A stretch of 36,689 bases of DNA from a virus: positions 1 to 36,689 of IMG/VR virus record IMGVR_UViG_3300046718_000243. One strand, written 5' to 3'. Position numbers and translations under genes: made by a program. Numbering within the stretch: position 1 is the stretch's first letter; every line of letters begins with the position of its first letter. This document shows, piece by piece, positions 6,092-15,280 of the stretch. The notes under the pieces were generated by a model. It saw only the letters and a program-made list of their open reading frames with translations. It was not told the DNA's origin and ran no database searches.

Positions 6092-6318
6092 TCTTCCTCG
6101 CCGTTATCGGCCTCATCTCCTTCTTCGTTTTCGGAGTCCTTACCGCCATGATCCTCGACGACATCCGCGCCCAAGTCACCCAAGCCAACGCCACGATCCA
6201 GACCCTTGCCGCCCAGATCGGGAACGACATCCCGCCCGCTGGCGCTCAAGAGATCCTCACCGGCCTCCAAGGCATCAACGCCTCCCTGTCCGCCCTCGTC
6301 ACCCCGCCCGCCCCCTAG
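6085..6318 (+). CDS. Small single-span membrane protein
   Basis: A 77-residue protein. I chose GTG 6085, behind acggagggg; TTG 6088 or an upstream ATG at 6043 are alternatives. Residues 2-24 (LIFLAVIGLISFFVFGVLTA) form one transmembrane helix; the rest is helical with coiled-coil character (IRAQVTQANATIQTLAAQIG) and a Pro-rich end. A small one-span protein with a soluble helix could be a holin, spanin part or lysis accessory, but no endolysin is recognisable nearby, so only membrane topology is supported. It overlaps the winged-helix gene by seven bases. Confidence 0.65.
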   Translation: MLIFLAVIGLISFFVFGVLTAMILDDIRAQVTQANATIQTLAAQIGNDIPPAGAQEILTGLQGINASLSALVTPPAP

Positions 6319-6325
6319 GAGAATC

Positions 6326-6613
6326 ATGTCCGATCCGATCTCGCTCGAAGCTCCCCAGGTTCCGCTGCTCGGGGAGAAGAACAAAACCGTAGCCATGCGG
6401 GCCTTTGACGGCGCGATCAAGGAAGTGATCGGCCAAGCCCTCGGCTACAACCTTCCGCCGCAAGCCCTTGGCATGAACCTACTTGCGTCGGCGCTCTCGC
6501 TGTTCGTCCAGGGGGAAGTGGCTGGGATGATGCGCGCCGTCAATGGGCCGCAGATGAACGGCAAGGAGCCCGAGATCGTCCAGGAAGGCCCGCACACGCT
6601 CCGCCCGGTCTAG
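6326..6613 (+). CDS. Small hypothetical protein
   Basis: A 95-residue protein from ATG 6326 behind a clear taggagaat ribosome-binding site. The N-terminus (SDPISLEAPQVPLLGEKNKT) is extended; the middle (VIGQALGYNLPPQALGMNLL) and following segment (SALSLFVQGEVAGMMRAV) are moderately hydrophobic helices that might touch a membrane but are too short or interrupted for a firm span. It is the last gene before the first true intergenic gap. Function unknown. Confidence 0.6.
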   Translation: MSDPISLEAPQVPLLGEKNKTVAMRAFDGAIKEVIGQALGYNLPPQALGMNLLASALSLFVQGEVAGMMRAVNGPQMNGKEPEIVQEGPHTLRPV

Positions 6614-6678
6614 GGTCTTTCACTGGCGAGGGACATAACCCCTTGCGCTTGCACCCGTGAATCGCTATCCGTGCCTTC
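6614..6678 (+). other. 65-base gap before the surface-protein block
   Basis: One of the two longest gaps in the window. I see no stable hairpin. A very weak sigma-70-like pair occurs, ttgcgc (6643-6648) and tatccg (6666-6671) with 17 bases between, matching the consensus at only half the positions. No purine-rich ribosome-binding site precedes the ATG at 6679. The gap plausibly holds a promoter or processing signal, but nothing decisive is visible. Confidence 0.3.
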
Positions 6679-7911
6679 ATGGCTTACGGAAGCGCGCTCT
6701 ACGACCTCTCGTTCCTCGACACCTTCCTCCACTATCCGCTCGCCCGCATCAACGAAAAGTGGATCGGGGCCACCGCTACCGGAATCGCGCTGACGAATGA
6801 CGCAGCCGAAGGCGGCAACGTCGCCGTCTTCTCGGGAACCGGCCTTCTGGAGCATGTCCTTCCGAGCACGAAAACCGGCTGGACGATGGGCATTCGGATC
6901 AAGCCCACTCAGGTCAGTCTCGGGCAAGCCGAAATCTTCCGTCTCAGCTCCGGTGCTTCGCGGCTTGTTTCGCTCGGCTGGAGTTCGAGCGGCTTCCTCC
7001 AGTGGCGCAAAGCGGACGGCTCGGTCGTCGTCACGGACTCCGTAGTCCAGCTCACGTCGGCCTGGACGACCATCGAGATTGGCTTCTTCTGGATCGATAC
7101 GACGCACTCGAACGTCGAGGTTCTGGTCAACGGGACCCGGGTCGTCTCGCTGACCACGAGCAACTTCTCGGTGAGCCCGGCCGGCACGATCGCCACGACG
7201 GTCGTTCCTGGCGGCGCGGCGGCTCCCGATCGGATCAGCTTCCGGAACGTCATCACGACGGACGACGCCTTCTCGCTCTCTCATCTCTGGTTCATGCGCG
7301 ACACGGCGCTCTGGACGGACATCGGAGGAACCTATCCGACAGGTCGTCCGTTCGCGGGCACGCTCGCCAAGAACGTCCGCTATGCCACGTCGAACGGATA
7401 CTACGACGCGCCTGGAGCTACGCAGCCGACCGGAGGACTCACGGGGCTGCTCAACTCCAACTGGCGCAACGGCGACTCTAACGCGAACTTCGTCAGCCCA
7501 GGAATCGAGTACATCACGGAAGCCCTTGCCAACGGTGACGGTCCAGGTGCGGGCACGGTGAACAGCTACGTCCGAAATGCTGTCGTCCCCGCTTCGACCA
7601 CCGTTGACTTCGCCTCGTGGCAATTCGGCTCGCTTCCGGCAAACGCCAGCGCGGTCCACATGATCCAGCATTGCGTGGAGGCCCGCTGTTCTCCCGGCGC
7701 GGCGACGGGAAACATCAATCTGTTTCTCTCGCAGAAGTCCGTCGAGACGACGATCGCGCACGCGGCCGACATCGCGGCCCCGGGACTCTCATCTTCCAGC
7801 TACGGGATCTATCGCCAGCCCGCTGTCCAGAACCCGCTAACTTCGGCAAACTGGAGCGTGGCGCTCGCTAACGACCTCTCCGCAGGCGTGAGACAACGTG
7901 CGCTCTCGTGA
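6679..7911 (+). CDS. Lectin-like (concanavalin A/LamG type) virion protein
   Basis: A 410-residue protein. Residues about 1-215 have the beta-sandwich rhythm of LamG/concanavalin A-like domains: VAVFSGTGLLEHVLPST, TGWTMGIRIKPTQVS, a 'sugar-binding' style strand series (FLQWRKADGSVVV), and WTTIEIGFFWIDTTHSNVEV, followed by an interface strand series. The C-terminal half (GLLNSNWRNGDSNANFVSPG) looks like a second beta domain. Together with the downstream repeat and spike genes this suggests a surface or fibre component that touches host glycans. The frame has an upstream stop at 6658, so ATG 6679 is the only sensible start although no Shine-Dalgarno is seen. Confidence 0.6.
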   Translation: MAYGSALYDLSFLDTFLHYPLARINEKWIGATATGIALTNDAAEGGNVAVFSGTGLLEHVLPSTKTGWTMGIRIKPTQVSLGQAEIFRLSSGASRLVSLGWSSSGFLQWRKADGSVVVTDSVVQLTSAWTTIEIGFFWIDTTHSNVEVLVNGTRVVSLTTSNFSVSPAGTIATTVVPGGAAAPDRISFRNVITTDDAFSLSHLWFMRDTALWTDIGGTYPTGRPFAGTLAKNVRYATSNGYYDAPGATQPTGGLTGLLNSNWRNGDSNANFVSPGIEYITEALANGDGPGAGTVNSYVRNAVVPASTTVDFASWQFGSLPANASAVHMIQHCVEARCSPGAATGNINLFLSQKSVETTIAHAADIAAPGLSSSSYGIYRQPAVQNPLTSANWSVALANDLSAGVRQRALS

Positions 7912-8465
7912 GCGAAAACAGAGCAAGTCAGAGCGCCCTTGAAGCACTCTATGACACCCCCGCCCGAAACAACGTCACCCCAATCAATCAGACTCGGGCT
8001 TCTCAATCCGTTCTGGAGGATCTGGAAAAGAACAAGGCGACAGTTCTCCAGAATCGCGTCAGTCAGTCGGTTGTCGAGACGCTCTACATCCCGATCCTCG
8101 ACGACAACCGCGTCAGCCAATCCGTCTTGGAGTCCGTCGTCCGGACCCCGGCAGCACCCGGAACGAATCTCGTTTCGCAGTCCGTGGTGGAGGCTCTCTA
8201 CCGGAATCTCTGCAACATCGTTTCTCAGAGCGTCCTGGAGACGCTGTTCCCCCCGCCGGTCACACACGAGAACCGAGTCTCCCAGTCCTCTCTGGAGGCG
8301 CTGTACGTCGCACAGCTTCCTCCTCCGCCTCCAAGCACGGTTCCTGTCAAGGAATCTGGAGACGTGGCGATATCAGGCGTGGAGGGCTTTGAGGGCGTGA
8401 GCGGCGGCATCGAAGCAGGACAGACCGAGATGGGCGGCTTTGAAGCCTTCCAGGGGTTCCAGTAG
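7908..8465 (+). CDS. Seven-repeat 'VSQSV' virion protein
   Basis: A 185-residue protein starting with a GTGA overlap. It carries seven copies of an 11-residue motif, consensus R-V-S-Q-S-V-L/V-E-A/T-L-Y, starting at residues 5, 30, 50, 68, 88, 104 and 123, separated by variable 5-14-residue linkers often containing Pro or Asn. Comparable 'V-T/S-Q-x-V-V-E' repeats occur, as I recall, in minor virion proteins of other phages. A Pro-rich hinge (LPPPPPSTVP) and an acidic Gly/Phe-rich tail (EGFEGVSGG, GGFEAFQGFQ) follow. Its position between the lectin-like and spike genes suggests an adaptor or fibrous linker. Confidence 0.65.
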   Translation: MSENRASQSALEALYDTPARNNVTPINQTRASQSVLEDLEKNKATVLQNRVSQSVVETLYIPILDDNRVSQSVLESVVRTPAAPGTNLVSQSVVEALYRNLCNIVSQSVLETLFPPPVTHENRVSQSSLEALYVAQLPPPPPSTVPVKESGDVAISGVEGFEGVSGGIEAGQTEMGGFEAFQGFQ

Positions 8466-11336
8466 ATGCCCGCCCCCCGCACGTTCCGCCAAGACTTCTG
8501 GCAGGGCACCGACCCCGGAATGATGCTGTTCCGCGTCACGGGTCCGAACCGGATCCCGCTCCAGTCCGCCGACGTGACGCTGTTCCTGCTCGAAGTCTTC
8601 GACATGAGCGTCAGTCCGAAGCAGAAGGTCGCCTCAATCAGCGGACCGGGATCCCAGATCGTCTTCGACACGCTCCAGAAGAACGACGGATTCTGGAGCA
8701 AGGACGACATCGGCTACGACGTGCGCGTCTACCTCAGCGCGAGCGACTTCACCGTCCCGCCCCAAGGGGAGCACACCTACCGCACCGAGCTTGAACTGAC
8801 GACCGGGGACGTTTCTAACCGCTCGGGCGCGGCGACCGTTCCGGCTCGATGGGGAAAGCTCGTCGGCGTCGTCGAAGGAACCTGTCTTCCCAGAGAAACC
8901 GCACAGCTCGCCTCGGGCGGCTCCTCGGCTGACTTCTCGATCACGGTTTCCCCCAGTTCTGCCACGGCGAACCTCGGCGATAATCTCTCGTTCACGGTCT
9001 CGATCGGCGCGAGCAATGGGTTCTCGTCTCCCGTCGCGCTCAGCGCGGCTCCGGCCATCTCCGGAATTACCTACAGTTTCGACACGAACCCGCTCAGCCC
9101 GAACAGCTCGACGACGATGCACGTCAGCGTCAGCGGCTCAGCGAGCGGTGGAAACAACACGATTCTCGTGACCGGAACGGCCGGAACGCTCACCCATTCG
9201 ACTCAGATTCAGCTCTCGATCGCGCAGCCCGACTTCTCGCTCTCGACAGACATTCTTTCTGCGGCAATCGCCGTCGGGGCAACGCAAGACATCCTCGTCA
9301 CGGTCTCGGCCGCTTCGGGCTTCTCGGGCTCTGTTGCGTTGACGGCCACTGCGTTCCCGGCCATGACGGGCGCATCCTTCACGTTCGACAGCCCGAGTGT
9401 CACTCCGACCGCCTCGACGACGCTCCACGTCACAAACACGGGCAGCGTGCCGATCAACCTCTATTCGCTGACGATCAACGGCACGCAGGGGACGCTCTCC
9501 CACAACGCCTACGTCAACTTCCAGGTGGGCACACGGCCCGCGAACGGCTACACGGCCTTCACTGTCTCCAGTGACACGCGGATCATCTACCTCTCGACGA
9601 GCGGCGTTGACACGAACGACGGGCTCTCTCAACTCACGCCGAAGAGATCGATTGTCTCGGCCAGCCAGCTCCTCCGTTCCGGCTTCCCGGACTGGTTCCT
9701 GTTCAAGAAGGGCGATGCGTTCGACATCACCGGAAACGACAACTTTGGAATCTGGACGCGGAGCGGGCGCTCAATCAGCGAGCCCATGCTGCTCGGGGCC
9801 TACGGCTCCGGCACGACGCGCCCGCTGCTTCGTATTCACAAGGCGACGGGCCAGAGCGGCGAAGCCATCGGTCTTTATCACGACGTTGCGCACGTCGGGG
9901 CCGATCACGTCAGCATCGTTGGGCTCGAATGGTGGGCCGATCAGCACAGCCAACAGCAAGGACAGCCAGTCGCCATCATGTGGTTCGGCGCGAGCCAGAA
10001 TCTCTTGATCGAGGACTGCCGCGTGCGAGAGTTTTCCGTCGGAATCATCGTCCAGGGCACGTTTGAGTCCGGTCCGCACCACGCCAACTTCAAGCTGCGC
10101 CGCAACGTCATTCACGACTGTTGGAACTCCGATCCGTCCACGTCTCACGGCGTATACTCGGACTTCATCGACGGCTGGCTTGTCGAGGGCAACGTCTTCG
10201 ACCGCAACGGCTACGGATTCAGCGGACCGCTCTCGGGCTTCGCGTTGCAGCAAGCTCACAACATCTACATCAACAACGGGGCAACCGGCGTCATCGGTAT
10301 CGATAACGTCTTCGCCCAAACGTCTGGTTTCGACACGGCCAGGCCGGGCGGTATTTTCAAGAACAACCTCATGGCGCGCGTGGCTGTGGCGATGCGCTGC
10401 GGCCACCACGGAATCGGCGACGTTTCGCCGCCCGCTGGGATCACAGTGGAGATTCGCGGCAACGTCATCCTGGACGGAAACGACTTCTCTACTGTCACGA
10501 GCGACGCACGCGGGTGGGGCATCTCACTTGAGAACGTGGTCGGTGGCCTCGTGGACGGCAACATCATCGCCCACAACCGCTTCGGGCACGGCGCGACGCC
10601 GATTCAGTTCCGACTCAATGACTCGACAGGTCGGATCCTGGAAAACTGCATCATCTCGAACAACGTCGTCTATGACTGGCAAAGCCTTCCCTATCCACCC
10701 GCGCCTCCCGACCCGACGACATCCATAGCGATCGAGGCCGACACAGCCGGCGTGGGCTCGTTCTTCGGCAACAAGCTCCGCAATAACATCATCATGGAGC
10801 CCCGCGTCGGCGGGAATGGCGCGGACACGATCGTTTCGGCCAACATATCCACCGACATCCTGCCCGCGAACTTCACTGGATACGGGAACAAGTATTTCTC
10901 GATGCGCGGCGGCAATGGAGACTTCTCCAACGACGCATTCACGCTCGGATGGTTCAACGCCGGCCCCCCGCCGAGTGGCGGCAATAGCTACACCGTCAAC
11001 ACGTTCCGCGCCGCGATGGGCGATCCCGAATCGGGACATGCGGCCTCGATTCCCGAACTTCACATCTTCCCTGCGGGAACGACCACGCCCGGAGGCTCAG
11101 CCGCGCTCGATGCCGTGGACCTGGAGCACTACATGACCTCGATCAGCCTGCCGAACACGCTCGCCTACTTCCTCAACGGCGACAGTGTACGCAACGCGGA
11201 CGGCACGATCAGCGGGACGATCGGCGCTCGGATGCAATCCAGGGATCGCGGCTACTTCGACACCGAGACGCGCTTCACATCCACGGCGGTCAACAACTAC
11301 ATCCGCGCCGGCTTTGGAGTGACCTACACGCCATGA
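8466..11336 (+). CDS. Tailspike: adaptor, two Ig-like domains, beta-helix
   Basis: A 956-residue protein. Residues 1 to about 150 form a beta-rich N-terminal domain, probably the virion anchor. Residues about 156-255 and 256-355 are two related Ig-like repeats (DFSITVSPSSATANLGDNLS; DFSLSTDILSAAIAVGATQD), each with a fitting SxPVALSA or SGSVALTA strand. From about 361 to the end comes a pectate-lyase-like right-handed beta-helix with the phage-typical start RIIYLSTSGVDTNDGLSQLT and many N-x-I/V rungs (NVIHDC, NVFDRNGYG, NVILDG, NIIAHNRFG). Beta-helix spikes bind and often cleave host surface polysaccharide. The beta-helix is paralogous to that of the gene at 35265. The start directly follows the previous stop. 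Confidence 0.8.
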   Translation: MPAPRTFRQDFWQGTDPGMMLFRVTGPNRIPLQSADVTLFLLEVFDMSVSPKQKVASISGPGSQIVFDTLQKNDGFWSKDDIGYDVRVYLSASDFTVPPQGEHTYRTELELTTGDVSNRSGAATVPARWGKLVGVVEGTCLPRETAQLASGGSSADFSITVSPSSATANLGDNLSFTVSIGASNGFSSPVALSAAPAISGITYSFDTNPLSPNSSTTMHVSVSGSASGGNNTILVTGTAGTLTHSTQIQLSIAQPDFSLSTDILSAAIAVGATQDILVTVSAASGFSGSVALTATAFPAMTGASFTFDSPSVTPTASTTLHVTNTGSVPINLYSLTINGTQGTLSHNAYVNFQVGTRPANGYTAFTVSSDTRIIYLSTSGVDTNDGLSQLTPKRSIVSASQLLRSGFPDWFLFKKGDAFDITGNDNFGIWTRSGRSISEPMLLGAYGSGTTRPLLRIHKATGQSGEAIGLYHDVAHVGADHVSIVGLEWWADQHSQQQGQPVAIMWFGASQNLLIEDCRVREFSVGIIVQGTFESGPHHANFKLRRNVIHDCWNSDPSTSHGVYSDFIDGWLVEGNVFDRNGYGFSGPLSGFALQQAHNIYINNGATGVIGIDNVFAQTSGFDTARPGGIFKNNLMARVAVAMRCGHHGIGDVSPPAGITVEIRGNVILDGNDFSTVTSDARGWGISLENVVGGLVDGNIIAHNRFGHGATPIQFRLNDSTGRILENCIISNNVVYDWQSLPYPPAPPDPTTSIAIEADTAGVGSFFGNKLRNNIIMEPRVGGNGADTIVSANISTDILPANFTGYGNKYFSMRGGNGDFSNDAFTLGWFNAGPPPSGGNSYTVNTFRAAMGDPESGHAASIPELHIFPAGTTTPGGSAALDAVDLEHYMTSISLPNTLAYFLNGDSVRNADGTISGTIGARMQSRDRGYFDTETRFTSTAVNNYIRAGFGVTYTP

Positions 11337-11836
11337 GCACGATCCCGGTTGAAGCGATCGAGGCGGCGGTGGATCAGAGCCTTCGGAAGATGGCGAAGAA
11401 GAAGAAGCGCGGTACACCGAGGCCCAATCTCCGGAAGTACCGGTGGAAGGAGGGCCAGACGGGCAACCCTGGCGGCAAGCGCAAGCCCCCCAAGAACCTC
11501 GACGAAGGCGTAGGACAGGAACTCGGGAATCCCGATGAGATCCTCGCCATCGCGCGGGCATTGATCGCCAACGCAAAGGACCGCACCCATCCGGCTCAGA
11601 TGCGCGCAGCCGAGCTTCTCTTCGATCGCACATGCGGGAAGCCCCTCCAGCGCACCGAGCACTCCGGCTCGATCGGCCTCTATCGGGTCGAGCTGATCGG
11701 TCTGTCGCCGGACGAGATGGCGAGGGCCGCAGACCTGTTCCGCCCTCCGGTCGGAGGCGAGTTGGCCGAGAATGCGGAATCGAACGAGGACGAGCCGGCT
11801 CAGCGTGACATCCAGCGTGACGAGGACGACGAATGA
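11333..11836 (+). CDS. Terminase small subunit-like protein
   Basis: A 167-residue protein in an ATGA overlap with the spike gene and, at its end, with the large terminase. Residues about 40-52 carry the RWKEGQTGNPGGKRK motif (F/W-K-x-G-Q-S/T-GNPGG-K/R) seen in a family of phage and prophage proteins that often precede the large terminase. The following helical section (ILAIARALIANAKDRTHPAQ) plausibly forms the DNA-recognition oligomer, and the tail is acidic. Role in genome recognition for packaging follows from motif and position; the exact binding site is unknown. Confidence 0.75.
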   Translation: MSTIPVEAIEAAVDQSLRKMAKKKKRGTPRPNLRKYRWKEGQTGNPGGKRKPPKNLDEGVGQELGNPDEILAIARALIANAKDRTHPAQMRAAELLFDRTCGKPLQRTEHSGSIGLYRVELIGLSPDEMARAADLFRPPVGGELAENAESNEDEPAQRDIQRDEDDE

Positions 11837-13299
11837 GCCTCGCGGCGCTTGAAGAGGCACCCAAGCGGCTGCACTACCGGGGAGCCGGTGGAGCGGCGAA
11901 GCTCTTGAGCTGCCGAGCGCCCGAGATCCTCTTCGACGGTCCGCGTGGAACAGGCAAGTCCAGGGCTGTCGCCGAGTACCTGATCCAGTACGCAATTCGG
12001 TTCCCGGGCACGCGGATCCTCGTTCTTCGCAAGACCCGCGCGAGCCTCTCGGAATCGTTCCTCGTGACCTTCGAGGGCAGACTCGCGGTTCGATGTCCGT
12101 CTGCGCTGTCGATGGTCCAGCGCAGCCATCGGACCAAGTACACGATTGGCGCGAGCGAGATCGTCATTTCAGGGCTGGACATGGAGAGCCGGCAGCGATC
12201 GGGCGAGTACGCGCTGATCTTCGTGGAGGAAGCGAATGAACTCACTGAGAACGATTGGGAGATGGTTCAAGGCTGTCTTCGGTGGAAAGACGGTGGCGGA
12301 TACCACCAGATCGTCGGAGCCTGCAACCCCGATTCTCCCGGCCATTGGCTCTGGAAGCGGCATCGGAAGTCCCTCACCGGAGAGCTGGCCGGCTTCCAGC
12401 GGATTGCGTCCCGGCACACTGACAACCCTTCACTCGATGCGGATTATCTTGAACGGCTCTCGCGTCTGTCTGGTGTGCGGAGAAAGCGGTACTTCGAGGG
12501 AGAGTGGTTCGCCGCTGAAGGCCAGGTCTTCGACAACTTCTCCGAGGATCGACACTGGATCACCGTCCCCGAGGACAAGGACGGGAAGCGCGACTACAAC
12601 GCGCTCTCGATCTCCTGGTACTTCGCATCCGCCGACTGGGGTACCTCGAAACCTGGCTGCTTGGGCATCTGGGGGGTGGATGTCGAAGGGCGACTCTACG
12701 AGGTCGCCGAGGTCTACTTTGCGGGCAAGAGAACGGCGTGGTGGGCGGACGCTCTCGTCGAGTTGAATCGCAGGTTCCCGATCCGGATTGGAGTCGGCGA
12801 CCCAGCGCGGCCGGACATGATCACGGAGATGAACCTCGCGCTCGGCTACCGGCCCGACGGCCCCGAGGCGATCTTCTTCAAGGCGGACAACAAACGCGCG
12901 TCCAGTCCTAACGGCGACATGGGCGGCTTGAACCTCGTCCACGACTGGCTCGATCCGCAGAGCGACGGACGCCCGCGCCTGTTCTTCTGCCGGGACAATA
13001 CGCCGTTCGGCATCGACTCAGCGCTGCGCGAGTCTGGCAAGCCCTGTTCGACCGTCGAGGAGACTCCGAGCTACGTCTGGGCGAAGAACGCCGAGGGCAA
13101 CCAAGACAAGGACTCCACCGATCAGCGGTGCGAGGATCACGGCTGGGACCAAACCCGCTACGCCTGTACGTTCGCTCGCGGCAAGGATCTGAGCGGCGAG
13201 AAGGTGATCCCGCCCGATGAGCCGGGCACCTACGGCGATCTCTACGGCCACAACGAACTGATGGCCGAGATGCAGGCTGAGGAAGAGGGGCTCGACTAA
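11833..13299 (+). CDS. terL: Terminase large subunit
   Basis: A 488-residue packaging motor. The ATPase half has a Walker A GPRGTGKS at residues 36-43 and a Walker B with catalytic acid in ALIFVEEAN (E132/E133). The nuclease half has an RNase H-like set: SADWG with D268, VGDPA with D323, and a late EDHGWDQTRYACTF helix that fits the C-terminal acidic motif. This enzyme docks on the portal, translocates DNA into the capsid and cuts it. Length is normal for the family. It sits between the small terminase and portal, each joined by overlaps, unlike T7, where the terminase genes are at the other end of the late block. Confidence 0.93.
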   Translation: MSLAALEEAPKRLHYRGAGGAAKLLSCRAPEILFDGPRGTGKSRAVAEYLIQYAIRFPGTRILVLRKTRASLSESFLVTFEGRLAVRCPSALSMVQRSHRTKYTIGASEIVISGLDMESRQRSGEYALIFVEEANELTENDWEMVQGCLRWKDGGGYHQIVGACNPDSPGHWLWKRHRKSLTGELAGFQRIASRHTDNPSLDADYLERLSRLSGVRRKRYFEGEWFAAEGQVFDNFSEDRHWITVPEDKDGKRDYNALSISWYFASADWGTSKPGCLGIWGVDVEGRLYEVAEVYFAGKRTAWWADALVELNRRFPIRIGVGDPARPDMITEMNLALGYRPDGPEAIFFKADNKRASSPNGDMGGLNLVHDWLDPQSDGRPRLFFCRDNTPFGIDSALRESGKPCSTVEETPSYVWAKNAEGNQDKDSTDQRCEDHGWDQTRYACTFARGKDLSGEKVIPPDEPGTYGDLYGHNELMAEMQAEEEGLD

Positions 13300-15275
13300 T
13301 GGCTCTCAACATCGAACCCGGCCCGCTCTGGGAGGAATGCCACGAGGCGATCGAGTGGCACAAGAAGCGCATGAACGCGCTCAAGATGATGGTCGAGAAC
13401 TACCAGACGCCGTGGCATCGCGGCGTCACGGATCGCGCGTGGAACGGCTCCTCAACGGGGATGATGCAGTTCGACTCGCGCAATCACGCCTTCGAGTACA
13501 TCGCGCTCACGATCTCCTCGGTCGTCTTCGATAACCCGAAGTGGCTCGTCACGGCGAAGCGCGGGTATGCCGCTGAGGTCGATGCGCCGGCTCTCCAGGA
13601 CGGCCTGAACCGCTGGACACAGGACATCAAACTCAGGCGATTGCTCTCGAAGTTCTACGTGGACTATAGTTTCGGCCTCTCGACGTGCCTGCTTCGCCAG
13701 GAGCCGGAGCCAGGGAGCCGGGAGGCGAACCTCGCGCAGCTCAAGCACCGCCCGATGCCTCGCCGACTCGGGACTTCGCGCAGCTTTATTGACCCGCGCT
13801 GCTTCGACCGCGAGGACACGCGCTTCGCAGGCCACTTGTTCATCAAGGACAAGGAGGACCTGCTCGACATGGCGAAGGACGATCCCGACTCGGGCTGGAA
13901 CTTCAAGGTGATCCAGGGCATCGCCATCGGCTCTGGGATCGACGACATCCGCACGAAGGACACGACATTCAAGGCCCGTGACCGCGAAGAGATCGCGCTG
14001 ATCGAGGTCCACGTACCCGAGCACGAACTGCCCGACGATGACCCGTTCTGGAAGGACGTTCCCGACAACGAGCGGGACAACTACCACGGGACGGTCTTCA
14101 CGCTGCCCATGAACGGCGTAGCCGATCCCGAGGGCAAGATGGAGGACTACCCCAGGGCTCCGTATGCGTTCTATGGGCCGTCGAACGGGCCGTACTACTT
14201 CGGGGGCACGTACTACGTTCCGGACGATCCGCTGCCGCTCTCGAACCTGCTCGCAGTCGAGGGCCAGAACCGCCAGAACAACGCCGCCGCTCGGGCTCTG
14301 TTCCAGGCGATCATCGAATACAAGAAGCTGATCGTCACGTCGAGCAAGAGCCCGAGGCTCGCGGGGCTCGTGCGCAGGGCGAAGCACGGCGAGGTGGTGA
14401 GCGCGGACCTCCAAGACCTGACGCGGATGCTGCAACAGGTCGAGGTGGGAGGCCCGACGCCGAGCCTGGAAAGCGCGGCCGCCTACCTACAGGACTCGCT
14501 CGACCGATCCTCCGGCATCAACGAGAACTATCGCGGGCAGGTGACGGACGCGACGGCCACGGCCTCTTCGATCGCTCAGGCGGGCACGAGCGCGCGGCTC
14601 GCTTATCCCCGGCAACAGTTCCTCGACTTCGTGGCCGACGTGGGCTGGGGGGCAGCCTGGTACATGCACAAGGACGATCGGGTCAAGATCGACCTGGACG
14701 GGGGGGCAGGGACGATGCTCGGAGGCCCTCCGGACGCGCACCGGGACTTCATCGTCCAGACGCTCCAGGGGAAGGGCATCCCCGAGCAGATGGCTCACCA
14801 GTACGTGGACTTCGCCGAGAAGCAGTACCGCGAAACGCCCTTCGAGACCTTCGACTTCAAGATCGAGCCGACGAGCACGGGCAGGGCCAGCGATCCGGGC
14901 AACCAGCAGCGGATCATGTCGATGGTTCCCATGCTTGAGAACCTGATGATGGTCGCCGTCCAGGCCCCCTGGTTCAACACGCAGGAAGTGCTCCACCAGA
15001 TCGGGCAAGCCTACGACTTCCCGCAGATCGAGAAGGTCCTGAACCCGGCCATCTTGAAGCAGGCGCAGGCGATGATGATGCACGCCCAGGCGAACGAGGG
15101 TGCTCCTCCGGAGGCCCAGGCTTCGACAGGACAGCCCCGGATGGCGAGGGACATCACCACACCCCCTCCGGCCCCGTCGCACATCTCGAAGCCTCCTGGG
15201 CGGTCTGGCGTGAAGGAGCCGAAGTTCGGCAACACGGCCCCTATTGCAAAGCCCGCCACGGCGGGTAAGGCTTAG
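13299..15275 (+). CDS. Portal protein
   Basis: A 658-residue protein immediately after TerL (TAATG overlap). Portal-like segments include the N-terminal helices with YQTPWHRGVT, AFEYIALTISSVVFDNPKWL, a wing region ending GGTYYVPDDPLPLSNLLAVE, and INENYRGQVTDATATASSIA followed by SARLAYPRQQFLDFVADVGW, the stem/clip region typical of podovirus and siphovirus portals. The end is Pro/Ala-rich (PPEAQASTGQPRMARDITTP), probably flexible. It forms the dodecameric ring through which DNA is packaged and on which the adaptor is assembled. Position and motifs agree. Confidence 0.85.
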   Translation: MALNIEPGPLWEECHEAIEWHKKRMNALKMMVENYQTPWHRGVTDRAWNGSSTGMMQFDSRNHAFEYIALTISSVVFDNPKWLVTAKRGYAAEVDAPALQDGLNRWTQDIKLRRLLSKFYVDYSFGLSTCLLRQEPEPGSREANLAQLKHRPMPRRLGTSRSFIDPRCFDREDTRFAGHLFIKDKEDLLDMAKDDPDSGWNFKVIQGIAIGSGIDDIRTKDTTFKARDREEIALIEVHVPEHELPDDDPFWKDVPDNERDNYHGTVFTLPMNGVADPEGKMEDYPRAPYAFYGPSNGPYYFGGTYYVPDDPLPLSNLLAVEGQNRQNNAAARALFQAIIEYKKLIVTSSKSPRLAGLVRRAKHGEVVSADLQDLTRMLQQVEVGGPTPSLESAAAYLQDSLDRSSGINENYRGQVTDATATASSIAQAGTSARLAYPRQQFLDFVADVGWGAAWYMHKDDRVKIDLDGGAGTMLGGPPDAHRDFIVQTLQGKGIPEQMAHQYVDFAEKQYRETPFETFDFKIEPTSTGRASDPGNQQRIMSMVPMLENLMMVAVQAPWFNTQEVLHQIGQAYDFPQIEKVLNPAILKQAQAMMMHAQANEGAPPEAQASTGQPRMARDITTPPPAPSHISKPPGRSGVKEPKFGNTAPIAKPATAGKA

Positions 15276-15280
15276 CACCA

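Noticed and set aside
6610-7761. A 383-codon minus-strand open frame opposite the lectin-like gene
   Set aside because: Composition (Arg/Asp/Val/Gly) is that of reverse-complemented GC-rich codons, and the + strand frame shows a real beta-domain pattern.
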